NCBI GenBank assembly: GCA_945957605.1
Contig: CAMFLR010000006.1
Coordinates: 1 to 64,000, forward strand
Direction: 5' to 3'
DNA: 64,000 bases
Source: an uncultured Isosphaeraceae bacterium
Lineage (GTDB): Bacteria > Planctomycetota > Planctomycetia > Isosphaerales > Isosphaeraceae
Shown here: piece after piece, positions 6,368 through 15,526 of the stretch
Layout: the number at the start of each line of letters is the position of its first letter
Position numbering within the stretch: position 1 is the first letter of the stretch
Translations under genes and position numbers: made by a program
The notes under the pieces: model-generated
What the model was told of the DNA's origin: nothing
Database searches by the model: none
Seen by the model: only the letters and a program-made list of their open reading frames with translations

Positions 6368-8989
6368 TTAAACACGACTAGTGTACGACGAATTCATTCC
6401 GAGTGCTAGCGGATTTCTCCGCGACGCAAATACCGTCGCAAAGTCAATTCGCCGCAAGGCAACATCGATCACAAACAGCGAGATCGCAGCCGCGAGAAGA
6501 TAAGGCCAGAGCGGCGTTGCGAGCCGCGCAATCCGCCCATCTGCCTTAAAAACGTCCGAGGGCGCAACGCCATAGGTTCCGCCGCTTACCCGCGCAAGTG
6601 ATTGCAGTAAATCTTCGTTCGTCGCCCGCAACCGCAACTCTTCGGGGTAACCCACCGCCAAACCGCGCGACTGCTGGTGAATCGGCCGGCCATCGAGCTT
6701 CTGACCGATTTCCAGGTGATAGGCCCCAGCTTCGGGGGTCTCAACCTCTGCTTGATAACGGCCCGGCGCCGTCTGGGCCATTTCAAGCGTCTTCTTGCCC
6801 AGGCGATCGTTGATGACCGTAACCTCAGTCGTCGCCTGGTTAAGGTATTTGCCCGACGGATCGATCGCGTCGAGCGTCAGCAAAGCCTTGCGGTCTTTCT
6901 GATCGACCTGAACGACAATCCCCTTCGCCTCGCTCTTGCGCATGGCATGACGAACGATTTGTGCCCAGAACTTGCCGTAGTTCGGCCAGGAAATCCAGTC
7001 GGCAGCCCAGCGGCTCTTGGCGTCTGACGTGAATGCCACGCTCACTCCCAAACCATAACGCCACCAGGCCAGGAGCGGGTCGCCGGCTTCGGATGCCAGG
7101 ATGAGTTCACTGGTGGGCTTGGCACGCGTGACCACGTAGCCGAGCAAGAGCGGCGAGTTTTCGACATCAAGGTCGGCCAGTGCTTGAGTCGAACGAATGA
7201 CCTGTGGGGTGAACGGTTGCTCGTTGATCGCCGACTTGCTCGCCGAGACCGTTTCCTTGGCGAAAATCTGCGGAATCGAGCCCGGATCATCGGTGAAGTA
7301 GTATCGTCCGTTGCCAATCCGGGCAATTTCCTCGAGAAGCTGAGCATCAGCCCCTTCACCCACGCCGACCGTACTCACCGTAATCTTGGCGCCGAGCATC
7401 GTCTGGGTGATGCCTTCAAAATCGCCAGGAGCCGACTGGCCGTCGGTAAGCATGATGACGTGCTTCAGCTTGGCCGTCGTTTGCGCGAGTGCCTCATGCG
7501 CCTCGACCATCGCCGGGTACATGTCGGTACCGCCGCCGGCTTCGATGGTGCTCACGCGATCGAGCACGAACGGCTTGTCGGAAGCGGCATGCATCTCGCT
7601 GACCCAGAAGACGTCGCCTTCAAACGCGATGACGCCGATCTTGTCGTTGGGGCCGAGCAATTCAATCGCCGACTTTGCCGCTTCCTTGGCCAGCTCGATT
7701 TTTTCACCGCCCATCGAGCCTGACTTGTCGATGACCAGCACCATCGCCAGGCTCGGCTTTTCCTTCTCCTTTTCGAAGTCGGAACGAACGGGCAGGATTT
7801 CTTCGAGCGCCGTCTTGTAATAACCGCCAAGGCCGAACGACTGATCGCCGCCGAGCATGATCAGCCCGCCGCCGAGGTCGCGGACGTAGGTGCGTGCCAG
7901 ATCCATCTGGCGAAGCGTGAGCTTCGTCGCGGGGACATTTGAGAGGATGAGTAGCTCATAATTTTGCAGGTCGGACAGATTGTCGGGCATCCCTTGCGGC
8001 GGGCGGACATCAACCTGGATTTCGTGCTCCTCGAGCGCGGCGACGAGATCGCCCACTTCCTTGGGAACGCTCTCGATGATCAAAACTCGCGGCTTGCCCG
8101 AGGTGAACACGAGCCCGAAATCGCTGTTGTTATCAAGCAGCGTATCCTTGGCATTGCGAACCCGCGCGGTGTAAGTCGCGAGCCGGTCGTTCTCAATTGT
8201 CTGGCGGAAGACGAAGCGATTTTCGCCCTTTTTCAGCGTCTTGCGCTCGCCAACGACCTTGATCGCCCCTTTGTAAACTTCAACGTCAACCGTGTCGTCG
8301 TGATTCGAGTCGATCACTACTTCGACGTTGAACGGCTCCCCCTGCTGCACCTGCGCAGGGACTTTCACGGCCGATAGTTGCACTTCAGGGTCATCGCGAG
8401 TTTTCAGCGGCACGACCGAAACCGGAATGCCTGTGTTGAGTGCGGCTTTCACCGCATCGCCGCCCGTCTGGTTGCCGTCAGAAAGGACAACGATCTTCGG
8501 CACATAGAATGGCGGAATCGCGGCTGCCGCAACTTCAATTGCCGCGGCGATGTTCGTCCCCTTCGCTTCCTCTTGCTTGGGATCAACCGCGGGCGAGCCG
8601 GCCGGTTTGGGCGACGCGCTGTTCTCTTCCTGAATCACGCCCGGCTCGTTGGCGAATCGCAGGAACGCCGCCTTGTCGGCCCCGAGCGTTTTCGTCGCCT
8701 CGGCGACAAAATTCTCCGCCGCCTTGCGCGAATCCTCGCCCACGCTCACGCTGTCATCTATGGCGAAAATCACATACTGCGACTTCGTCGTGGTGAGCAA
8801 AGTTAGCCCGGCGAGACAGAGGACGATTAGCACCGAAATCGCCAGGCGTGTCAGCAGCGACAGGCGCATTTGCCACTTGGAAAAGTCGACGAGGCTGCGG
8901 ATCGAGTAATAAATGACGATCGGCAAAACCACCAGGGCGGCCAGCCATTGCGGGCGAGTTAGCTCGAACGGAAACGCAAGTTGATCCAT
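6368..8989 (-). CDS. Membrane protein with two VWA domains and a GATase-like core
   Basis: An 873-residue protein. Two N-terminal membrane helices (about 14-32 and 45-66) precede a first VWA domain whose MIDAS reads DDSVS (78-82). A class-I glutamine-amidotransferase-like fold follows (about 340-400, ELLILSNVPATKL and GGGLIMLGGDQSFG) without an obvious catalytic Cys. A second, canonical VWA domain has DKSGSM near 420, and a last helix lies near 830-850. The soluble part should be periplasmic. VWA domains bind divalent metal and mediate protein interactions. It begins 1 nt after the BatA-like gene stop, so expression is tightly coupled. This architecture is common in planctomycete MoxR operons and is not biochemically characterised there. 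Confidence 0.88.
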   Translation of the reverse strand: MDQLAFPFELTRPQWLAALVVLPIVIYYSIRSLVDFSKWQMRLSLLTRLAISVLIVLCLAGLTLLTTTKSQYVIFAIDDSVSVGEDSRKAAENFVAEATKTLGADKAAFLRFANEPGVIQEENSASPKPAGSPAVDPKQEEAKGTNIAAAIEVAAAAIPPFYVPKIVVLSDGNQTGGDAVKAALNTGIPVSVVPLKTRDDPEVQLSAVKVPAQVQQGEPFNVEVVIDSNHDDTVDVEVYKGAIKVVGERKTLKKGENRFVFRQTIENDRLATYTARVRNAKDTLLDNNSDFGLVFTSGKPRVLIIESVPKEVGDLVAALEEHEIQVDVRPPQGMPDNLSDLQNYELLILSNVPATKLTLRQMDLARTYVRDLGGGLIMLGGDQSFGLGGYYKTALEEILPVRSDFEKEKEKPSLAMVLVIDKSGSMGGEKIELAKEAAKSAIELLGPNDKIGVIAFEGDVFWVSEMHAASDKPFVLDRVSTIEAGGGTDMYPAMVEAHEALAQTTAKLKHVIMLTDGQSAPGDFEGITQTMLGAKITVSTVGVGEGADAQLLEEIARIGNGRYYFTDDPGSIPQIFAKETVSASKSAINEQPFTPQVIRSTQALADLDVENSPLLLGYVVTRAKPTSELILASEAGDPLLAWWRYGLGVSVAFTSDAKSRWAADWISWPNYGKFWAQIVRHAMRKSEAKGIVVQVDQKDRKALLTLDAIDPSGKYLNQATTEVTVINDRLGKKTLEMAQTAPGRYQAEVETPEAGAYHLEIGQKLDGRPIHQQSRGLAVGYPEELRLRATNEDLLQSLARVSGGTYGVAPSDVFKADGRIARLATPLWPYLLAAAISLFVIDVALRRIDFATVFASRRNPLALGMNSSYTSRV

Positions 8990-8990
8990 G

Positions 8991-10871
8991 TCAGCTAATC
9001 CATCGCCGTTGATAGAGGAACCACTCGACGACCGTCAGAATTCCGGCCACGAGAGCGAGGATGAACCAGAGCGGCCAGCCGCCAAACCCCGCGCCGATTT
9101 TTGCGGACTCGACGACCTTGAGCGCATCCGACAGCCGAATATCACTCTCGGTCTTCGCCGCCAGATTGCAGGCGATTTCCAGCACGGGTGCAGCTTTCGC
9201 GTCGGACTTCGATTTCGCTTCCGGCTTGTTTGGAGTGTCGAGCGTCCAGACGCCGCACTCATCGAGCGGGCCGACCGTCACCTTTCCGTTCGACACCGGC
9301 AACGATTTGCGTTTGCCATCAGGCGCTATCAAATCAAGCGCCGAAGCATTTGAGCCCGGCCCGCGTGGCAGTTCGATGTCAGCAACGGCACCCGTGGCCA
9401 AAGCCTCGCGCAACTCGCCGCGGGTGCCGCTGAACCAGCCGAGTGCGTTCGCGACCAGGATTGGAAACGCAGTCTGAAGCGGTAGATCGCCCTTTTCCAA
9501 ATCGACCGTCAGCACCAGCACTTTGCCTTTGCCGTCAGGCCGTTCAATCGCGTAGTAGAGCGGATCGCCGCCGAGCGCGGTCGCAAGCGCTTGCCCCTTC
9601 GCGCTGAACTTGATCTGCCGCGCTTCAGGCATCAGCACATTGTCGAGCCGGATGTGCGTCATCAACGGTGACGTTCGGTCCTGCTTCTCGACCACCGGGC
9701 TCTGCAGCACATCGCCGACCGTCCACAAATCGCTCGCCTCGCGTGGCTCGATGACGAAATGATTGCCCGGCGGTAGCGGATTCGGCACCTTACGGTGCCA
9801 GACCGTAAGGTTACGAAGCGGCGCGTCTTTCGCCAGCGACTTCACCACTTCCAGATTGACGAGCGGGTTGGCCTCGAAAACTTTCTCGAGGAAAAGATTG
9901 CCTTCGGTCACAAGCGTGACCGGAATCACTTCGCGCTTGGGCAAGATCGCCACCGCCGTGTTGTCGACGGCCAGCGCATCGCCTCGAACAATCTTCGCCG
10001 TCAGGCGTCCGCCATCGCTCGATGTCTTCTCGAACACCTGCGTCCAGGTTGCACCAGGCGCGAGGTCGAGCGGAATGACGTCGATCGTGTTTCCTTCCAG
10101 TTCCAACTCAAAGCGCGTCTCAACCTTCTGTTCCGATGCGTTTCGCACCTCGGCGAGAATCTGATAGCCGATCGGGTCGAGCAAACTCCGGCGCACCTGG
10201 AATCGCGTGATAGCGACGTTTCCGGTCTTCTGGCCGACGGGCACAATCGTCACGTCGGGGGCGGCCTTGATCGCGTCGAACTCGGCAAAGCCGCCGTCGC
10301 TCACGATGATCACTTGCTTCCGCGGCTGATCGGCTAGCAGTCGACGAGCGAGCGCCACCGCCTCGGGAATGCGTGTCGGGCCGTCGGTGGGATTGATCGA
10401 CGTGACGGCCTCGCGCAAAGTGCTTTGATGTCCCGTTAAACCACTGCGTACTTGTGGCTGAGTGCCCGCGGAAAGAACGGCGATTTCATCGCGGAATCGC
10501 AAACCTTCAATGAGCGGCAGCGCAGCCTTCTTGGCGGCTTCAAGGCGAGTCGGCGCGACATCGGTCGCATTCATGCTGGCCGAGTTGTCGATGATCAGCA
10601 CGATGCGCCGGGCTTCGCGAATTTCCCACTTGAAAATCGGTTCAGCGAGTGCGGCGACAATCAGCAAGAGAAATGCGAGTTGCACGAGCAGCGAAAGCAA
10701 GTGCCGCAGCTTTTGCCAGATTGATCGAGGTTGTTTCTCTTCGAAAATCTGCCGCCAGAAGAGAATGGTCGACACCGGAACGCGACGCATGCGGATCTTC
10801 AGGATGTAGAAGATCACGATCGGAATGGCCAACGCGGCCCAGAGCATCGCGACGGGGTGGACAAGACTCAT
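8991..10871 (-). CDS. BatA-like VWA membrane protein
   Basis: A 626-residue protein. The first 80 residues match the BatA / aerotolerance-regulator N-terminal domain, with helices at about 5-25 and 58-77 and a conserved Arg-rich loop between them. A VWA domain with MIDAS motif DNSASM (95-100) follows, then a long beta-rich extracytoplasmic region and a C-terminal helix (about 600-620). It lies between the DUF58 gene (27 nt upstream) and the double-VWA gene (1 nt downstream). In Bacteroides the Bat proteins are linked to aerotolerance; a general role in envelope protein-complex assembly together with the MoxR chaperone is the safer inference here. Confidence 0.9.
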   Translation of the reverse strand: MSLVHPVAMLWAALAIPIVIFYILKIRMRRVPVSTILFWRQIFEEKQPRSIWQKLRHLLSLLVQLAFLLLIVAALAEPIFKWEIREARRIVLIIDNSASMNATDVAPTRLEAAKKAALPLIEGLRFRDEIAVLSAGTQPQVRSGLTGHQSTLREAVTSINPTDGPTRIPEAVALARRLLADQPRKQVIIVSDGGFAEFDAIKAAPDVTIVPVGQKTGNVAITRFQVRRSLLDPIGYQILAEVRNASEQKVETRFELELEGNTIDVIPLDLAPGATWTQVFEKTSSDGGRLTAKIVRGDALAVDNTAVAILPKREVIPVTLVTEGNLFLEKVFEANPLVNLEVVKSLAKDAPLRNLTVWHRKVPNPLPPGNHFVIEPREASDLWTVGDVLQSPVVEKQDRTSPLMTHIRLDNVLMPEARQIKFSAKGQALATALGGDPLYYAIERPDGKGKVLVLTVDLEKGDLPLQTAFPILVANALGWFSGTRGELREALATGAVADIELPRGPGSNASALDLIAPDGKRKSLPVSNGKVTVGPLDECGVWTLDTPNKPEAKSKSDAKAAPVLEIACNLAAKTESDIRLSDALKVVESAKIGAGFGGWPLWFILALVAGILTVVEWFLYQRRWIS

Positions 10872-10898
10872 ATCAATTCCCGCTCTCGCCTTCCTGGT

Positions 10899-11777
10899 TC
10901 AGGTCAACGCCCCAGCCGTGCGCATCATCTTGAGAATCAACTCGTCGAACGGAATCTCGGTCGACGTCCGCGTGCAGCCGAGTCCGTAGGTCTGACAGTA
11001 TGCTTTCACCGACTCCTGGAACCCTTCAAAAATCGCGCGATATTGCCGCAGGTTCCGCTCGGTCACAGTCACTTTCTGAATCGTGCCGGTCTCGACGTCG
11101 AAAAGCTCGACATCTCCCTTCATCTTGGGCTCGGCCTCTTCGCGGTCGTAAATCTGAATGACGTGCGGCTCATAGCGGTGATGCCGCAGCAAGTCGAGCC
11201 CGCCGTTGAAGCCATTCGGGTCATACAGGTCACTCACGACCAGCGCCAGACCACGTCGCTGAGTACGGTGAACGAATCCTTTGACGACGCGCGAAAGGTC
11301 AGTCACCGTCCCTTGCGGCTTGAGATCTTCCAGAAACTTGAGCAGTGAGAGAATGCGGTTCTTACCGCGCGTGAGCGGAAAATCGGCCACGATATCGCCT
11401 GCAAAGCCGATGACCGCGACCCGATCGAGATCGGCAAGCGCGATATACGCCAAGGCCGCTGCAACCTGTCGCGCGAAGTCAAACTTGGGTGGGCGGCCGA
11501 AGTTCATGCTCGTCGAACAATCCAGAAGAATGTAGACGTGAAGGTCTTCTTCTTCCTGGAATCGTTTCAGCAGCAGTTCGTCGTGGCGTGCGAAGACGTT
11601 CCAGTCGAGGTGGCGGAAATCGTCGCCGGGGGAGTATTCGCGGTGGTCGGCGAACTCGATACCGCCGCCCAGTTGCATCGTTTTGCGCTGGGCCAGAATC
11701 GACCCGCGAAAGACGCGTCGGGAGACGAGCGAAAGGTATTCGAGCTTCTTGAGGAAGTCGGTGCCGAACAGTGCCAT
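10899..11777 (-). CDS. DUF58 domain protein
   Basis: A 292-residue soluble protein. The DUF58 signature REYSPGDDFRHLDW (46-59) is complete and is followed by a VWA-like core with DCSTSM (86-91). It lacks the N-terminal membrane helices of longer DUF58 proteins, so it probably acts on the cytoplasmic face. DUF58 proteins almost always sit beside a MoxR ATPase, as here (24-nt gap), and are thought to be adaptors or substrates of it. No enzymatic residues are known for the family. The start ATG at 11777 has only a weak AAGG upstream. Confidence 0.93.
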   Translation of the reverse strand: MALFGTDFLKKLEYLSLVSRRVFRGSILAQRKTMQLGGGIEFADHREYSPGDDFRHLDWNVFARHDELLLKRFQEEEDLHVYILLDCSTSMNFGRPPKFDFARQVAAALAYIALADLDRVAVIGFAGDIVADFPLTRGKNRILSLLKFLEDLKPQGTVTDLSRVVKGFVHRTQRRGLALVVSDLYDPNGFNGGLDLLRHHRYEPHVIQIYDREEAEPKMKGDVELFDVETGTIQKVTVTERNLRQYRAIFEGFQESVKAYCQTYGLGCTRTSTEIPFDELILKMMRTAGALT

Positions 11778-11801
11778 GGTCGACCTTTTTCGGCAGGGCG
11801 A

Positions 11802-12824
11802 TTAGTGGGCGGATCCGGCAGTCGCCGCGGCGGGCTCTTCGATTGAATCAAGAGCATCGACGATAATGTCGTCGGCACTGATGCTCTCGGCCTGGCCTTC
11901 AAAGTTGAGGATCAGCCGGTGTCGCAATGCTGCAGGAGCGACGGCGCGAATGTCATCGCGGCTGACGTGGTAGCGATGATCGAGAATCGCTCGGATCTTG
12001 GCTCCGAGGATGATCGCCTGGGCTCCTCGCGGGCTTGCACCGTAGCGAACGTATCGCTTGGTCATCTCAGTAGCGAGTTCGTGTTCGGGGTGCGTCGCCA
12101 GCACCAGGCTCACTGCGTAGCGTCGCAATTCGTCGGCGATGGGAATCTGCCGCGCGAGCCTGCTCATTTCCAGAATGGCGTGGCCGTCGAAAACGGCTGC
12201 GGCTTTCGGTTCGACGGCTTCGGTCGTGCGATCGAGGATCTTCTCGATTTCGCTTGCGCTCGGGAACTTGACCATCAGCTTGAAGAAGAAGCGGTCGAGT
12301 TGTGCTTCGGGAAGCGGATAGGTCCCTTCCATTTCGAGCGGGTTTTGTGTGGCGAGCACGAAGAACGGGCGGTCGAGCGTGAAGGTTTTGCCCGCGACCG
12401 TTACCGACTTCTCCTGCATCGCTTCGAGCAACGCCGACTGCGTTTTCGGTGTCGCGCGATTGATTTCGTCGGCCAGCACGAGGTTCGAGAAGATCGGCCC
12501 TTGCTGGAACTCGAACTTGCGGCCGCCTTCGGGTGATTCGAGCACGACGTTCGTGCCGATCACGTCGGCCGGCATGAGGTCGGGCGTGAACTGGATGCGC
12601 TGGAATTTGAGCGTGAGGGCATCGGCCAACGTGCGGACGAGCAGCGTTTTGCCCAGTCCCGGCACGCCTTCGAGCAGCACGTGGCCGCCGGCGATCAATG
12701 CAGTCAGCGTGCCAATGACGATCTCATCCTGGCCGACGATGACCTTCGCCACTTCCGAGCGGAGCCGTTCGAACCCTGCGCGGAACTCGTCGAGCTTCTG
12801 CTTCATCTCGTCGGTCGTCGCCAT
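11802..12824 (-). CDS. MoxR-family AAA+ ATPase
   Basis: A 340-residue AAA+ ATPase of the MoxR class. Walker A is GVPGLGKT (53-60) and Walker B is LVLADE (115-120). Sensor-1 Asn lies in VLATQNPLEMEGTYPLPEAQLDR at about 156-178, followed by an intact helical lid. MoxR proteins are chaperone-like ATPases that activate or assemble partner proteins carrying VWA or DUF58 domains, and three such partners follow in the operon. It is the first gene of the operon; the promoter should lie within 12825-12921, but no convincing box was found there. Confidence 0.95.
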   Translation of the reverse strand: MATTDEMKQKLDEFRAGFERLRSEVAKVIVGQDEIVIGTLTALIAGGHVLLEGVPGLGKTLLVRTLADALTLKFQRIQFTPDLMPADVIGTNVVLESPEGGRKFEFQQGPIFSNLVLADEINRATPKTQSALLEAMQEKSVTVAGKTFTLDRPFFVLATQNPLEMEGTYPLPEAQLDRFFFKLMVKFPSASEIEKILDRTTEAVEPKAAAVFDGHAILEMSRLARQIPIADELRRYAVSLVLATHPEHELATEMTKRYVRYGASPRGAQAIILGAKIRAILDHRYHVSRDDIRAVAPAALRHRLILNFEGQAESISADDIIVDALDSIEEPAAATAGSAH

Positions 12825-12921
12825 CGCCTGAGGCTCCGCTCATCGTTGGTTGATCAGCCATGCAAACTCTGACTCAATGCGATCGAACCTAAAGCCATGC
12901 ATGACGGATGTCAAACGAAAA

Positions 12922-12976
12922 GCCGCCGCGAAACCGAATTCCTTCAAATTCGGCTTCGCCAGCGGCATTCAGGCTA
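12922..12976 (-). terminator. Probable terminator after the DUF1080 gene
   Basis: A long imperfect hairpin, with GCCGC and GCGAA plus an inner CCGAATT stem pairing with AATTCGG, TTCGC and GCGGC. On the minus strand it is followed by TTTTCG. It starts 14 nt after the stop of the DUF1080 gene and separates it from the MoxR operon. Confidence 0.55.
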
Positions 12977-12990
12977 TGCGCGCATAGCGA

Positions 12991-13566
12991 TCAGAGCGTT
13001 TTCAGATAGATATTGCGGAACTCGAGCGGGTTGCCGTGATGCTGAAGTTCGATCTTCCCCTTGGCCGGAACCGGCTTCGAGCGATCGAAGTAATTCTCAA
13101 GCACAACATCATCCGTGACAAGCTTGCCGTTCAAATGAACGGTAACTTTATCGCCTTTCATGATGATATGAAAGGTATTCCACTCACCGACGGGTTTATC
13201 AGCAACGACCAGCGGCTTGCTCGGCCCCTTCTGGTTGTTGTACAAGCCGCCCGAACCGATGGGGTCGTCCCAAATCTGCACTTGCGGGCAGCCACGAACG
13301 TAGATGCCCGAATCCCCCTTGGGACCGATCTTCCAGTCAACATAAAGCTCGAAGTCGCCGTAGTCCTTGGCTGTGACGAGGCTCTCCCCCTTACCGTCGT
13401 AATGCAAGACGCCGTCTTTGACCGTCCAGTGCCCCTTCGCCTTCCCTTCATCGCTCCAGTTTTCGATGTCCTTGCCATTGAACAGAGCGATGAAGCCCGG
13501 CGGCGGTTGAGGAGCTTCCGCGGGGGCAAGCGAAAGCGCGGCGAGGGTAAGGAGAACTTGCAGCAT
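12991..13566 (-). CDS. Secreted DUF1080 (3-keto-disaccharide hydrolase-like) protein
   Basis: A 191-residue exported protein: a signal peptide of about 18 residues and then one DUF1080 domain. The typical start GFIALFNGKDIENW, the central YVDWKIGPKGDSGIYVRG stretch and the C-terminal GKIELQHHGNPLEFRNI all match the concanavalin-like fold. Planctomycetes hold many copies; some DUF1080 proteins cleave 3-keto-glycosides and others are of unknown function. The start at 13566 was chosen because it begins the signal peptide and has GGAG 8 nt upstream; the frame stays open to 13620. It is monocistronic and divergent from the next gene. Confidence 0.9.
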   Translation of the reverse strand: MLQVLLTLAALSLAPAEAPQPPPGFIALFNGKDIENWSDEGKAKGHWTVKDGVLHYDGKGESLVTAKDYGDFELYVDWKIGPKGDSGIYVRGCPQVQIWDDPIGSGGLYNNQKGPSKPLVVADKPVGEWNTFHIIMKGDKVTVHLNGKLVTDDVVLENYFDRSKPVPAKGKIELQHHGNPLEFRNIYLKTL

Positions 13567-13759
13567 CGTATTGGCTCCATTCCATTGAGTGAACGACATC
13601 CCGTCGGCATGGCTTGTCAAACCGATGTTTCACCGACGGTTCGCACCTCAAGCAAACCCGATCGGTCGCCTCTCGTCATCCCCCTACTCACCACGAGGAG
13701 CCAAAGATATAGAATGAATGGCGGCGTGGCGCGTGGATCACTCGCACGGAGAACCTGCG

Positions 13760-14182
13760 ATGGTCTGGGAAATGGTCATTGGTTTAGGCTTAGCTGCGAG
13801 CAACATTGTCGCAGCCTGTGTCGGCAAAACTTGGCTCGGCGTCGAGAATCGCTCGGGCCAAAGCATCAAATGTCTCATGATCGCCGTGGAAGGAACGTCC
13901 GAGGGAGCAGTCTTCAACGACATCGCACATGGAACGGCGTGCGAGACATCTGTCGGATTTCGCGGCGACAGCCGCTTCCACATTTTTGGAGTACTCGAGG
14001 ATGAGTCGAGGCTGAACGTCTCAACCGAGTACTACACGCTGCCATTGGAGAAGCGTGTCATGTTCATTATTCATCCCGGCGGCGTTGTTGAGTGCTCGTT
14101 TGTCGATCTGCTTCAATTTCGAGGCGAGCAAATTGCGAAGATGCCAGCGTCTAAAACTGCGGAGCGAGACTGGTCCGCATAA
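13760..14182 (+). CDS. Hypothetical protein with N-terminal hydrophobic segment
   Basis: A 140-residue protein not recognised as a known family. A hydrophobic stretch at about 4-22 may be a membrane anchor or uncleaved signal. The rest is mixed alpha/beta with segments such as LGVENRSGQSIKCLMI and HPGGVVECSFVDL. The start was set at 13760 because GGAG lies 8 nt upstream; an in-frame start at 13718 is possible. It is the first of three small plus-strand genes of unknown role. Confidence 0.65.
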   Translation: MVWEMVIGLGLAASNIVAACVGKTWLGVENRSGQSIKCLMIAVEGTSEGAVFNDIAHGTACETSVGFRGDSRFHIFGVLEDESRLNVSTEYYTLPLEKRVMFIIHPGGVVECSFVDLLQFRGEQIAKMPASKTAERDWSA

Positions 14183-14183
14183 A

Positions 14184-14217
14184 GCGAAGTCTTCAACGGC
14201 TCTTCGCGAACCTTTTT
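14184..14217 (+). terminator. Possible weak terminator
   Basis: GCGAAG (14184-14189) pairs with CTTCGC (14202-14207), and TTTTT follows 5 nt later (14213-14217). The stem is short and the T-run displaced, so this is tentative. Its position just after the stop at 14182 is right. Confidence 0.3.
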
Positions 14218-14321
14218 GCTCATATTCTAAATAGTGCTAGTTGCCCTTGTCCTGTGTTGACGCTGAATCCCGCATCAACGCGAAATTCGGACACTTGGGT
14301 CAGCCAGATGACTTTCAATAT

Positions 14322-14576
14322 ATGAACCGCATATTTGGCGTTTTCTGTATTGTCCAACTGGCGCTAATCGCCGCCGTGTTTGCGATGTGCAGACGCAAGC
14401 GAACCGATGTGGCGATCGTAATCGCGATCGGTCCGCTCATTTCGACAGCGCTCGCCGGATTGCACGAGGATTGGCGCGACCCGAATTGGTATATCATTGT
14501 CGCGGTGTGTTCAATTAGCTGGTTCGTTAGCATCGCAGTAGGTTGTTGTTACTGGCATTTGAAACGAAAACACTGA
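14322..14576 (+). CDS. Small membrane protein
   Basis: An 84-residue protein with two or three hydrophobic segments (about 5-20, 27-45 and 55-75) separated by an RRKRTD basic loop and by HEDWRDPN, ending with a basic tail. The segments suggest a small polytopic inner-membrane protein; no family was recognised. No good Shine-Dalgarno precedes the ATG. The frame extends upstream to a TTG at 14241, but that region is not hydrophobic and looks non-coding. Confidence 0.5.
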   Translation: MNRIFGVFCIVQLALIAAVFAMCRRKRTDVAIVIAIGPLISTALAGLHEDWRDPNWYIIVAVCSISWFVSIAVGCCYWHLKRKH

Positions 14577-14630
14577 CGTATGTATGATGAATTTAGGAGT
14601 TACGCATTTGGTTCGGACATGAGGTTAATC

Positions 14631-14665
14631 GGGTGGCCGGGACAACAAGTTGTCTGGGCCACCCC
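14631..14665. repeat. Third copy of the GGACAAC/GTTGTCC palindrome
   Basis: GGGTGGCCGGGACAAC, a 2-nt centre and GTTGTCTGGGCCACCC form 16-nt arms with two mismatched positions. The sequence is clearly related to the units at 172-218 and 241-287 but lacks the second small hairpin. It lies in the intergenic space before the gene at 14791. Confidence 0.7.
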
Positions 14666-14790
14666 GTACGATCCATTTCATGGTTCTTACCGCTTAACTC
14701 CTAGAATTGTCCCTTTTGCTTGTATGCCTCCAAGCCTTGTTTTACATTCAAGCAAGAGACGGCTCATTCGGCAGGATCGGGAGCAGCAAC

Positions 14791-15501
14791 ATGAATCCGC
14801 AAAGCACATGGGTGGGATCCACGCTGATCTGTCTGCTCGCTTTGACCGCTCGAGCCGATACGCACAAACAACTGCTCACACTCACTCCTGCTGAAAGTAC
14901 ATATCTCAGCAAAGAACCAATTCTCATCACTCTGCGCATCGAAGGCGAAACCGCTCGCAACTTGCCAGTCGCATTGGAATCGGCAAGTCCTTCGACCGCG
15001 TTACGATTCGAAATCGAACCGCCAGTGAAACCGCGCAAGGGTGCGAATCCGCTCCCGGCAGAGCTCGCTAAGGCAATTTCCCAATCGCGCATCTACGACC
15101 TGCTCGAATGGTTCGAATTCCCCGAGTCAGGAGAGTTCACAGTTCAGGCAGTTTATGAGAACTCGGGAAACCCAATCACCTCGGCGACAATTCCGCTCAC
15201 CATTCGTGCTCCAAAGAACGGCGACGCCAATGCCGAAGCCGTCGCGCGAATTCATCACGTCCCCTGGAGCAACTATGCAACCAACGCCTATTGCGGCGAC
15301 ACGGCCGACGTCGTCAAACGCTGGCCCGAGAGCAAGCTCGCTCGTTATTGCATGTTCTGGAACGGCCAGTATACGCAGCAGCAAAAGGATTTCACCAAGG
15401 CCATTGCGATCTATGAAGAGTTGATCGCGAAGTATCCCAATTTCATTCTCGCTCGCGATGCAAAGGCCGAAATCGAGGAATGTCGCTGGGCCATGAAGTG
15501 A
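14791..15501 (+). CDS. Exported protein of unknown function, TPR-like C-terminus
   Basis: A 236-residue protein beginning with a likely signal peptide (cleavage after about TARA, residue 22). A beta-rich domain (about 25-155), possibly immunoglobulin-like, follows. A helical C-terminus contains one TPR-like unit (AIAIYEELIAKYPN, about 208-221). The frame continues upstream to 14707, but the start at 14791 begins the signal peptide. Similar proteins are common in planctomycetes, and no specific role can be given. It is followed by the promoter of the glycan operon, so it is transcribed separately. Confidence 0.75.
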   Translation: MNPQSTWVGSTLICLLALTARADTHKQLLTLTPAESTYLSKEPILITLRIEGETARNLPVALESASPSTALRFEIEPPVKPRKGANPLPAELAKAISQSRIYDLLEWFEFPESGEFTVQAVYENSGNPITSATIPLTIRAPKNGDANAEAVARIHHVPWSNYATNAYCGDTADVVKRWPESKLARYCMFWNGQYTQQQKDFTKAIAIYEELIAKYPNFILARDAKAEIEECRWAMK

Positions 15502-15526
15502 TTGCATGTGATGCATACGGCCGGGC

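Noticed and set aside
9795-10337. Plus frame opposite the BatA-like gene (180 residues)
   Set aside because: A high-G+C antisense shadow of a well-supported VWA gene; it lacks a ribosome site and recognisable motifs.
12139-12536. Plus-strand frames opposite the MoxR gene
   Set aside because: Shadows of a conserved AAA+ ATPase; no independent coding evidence.
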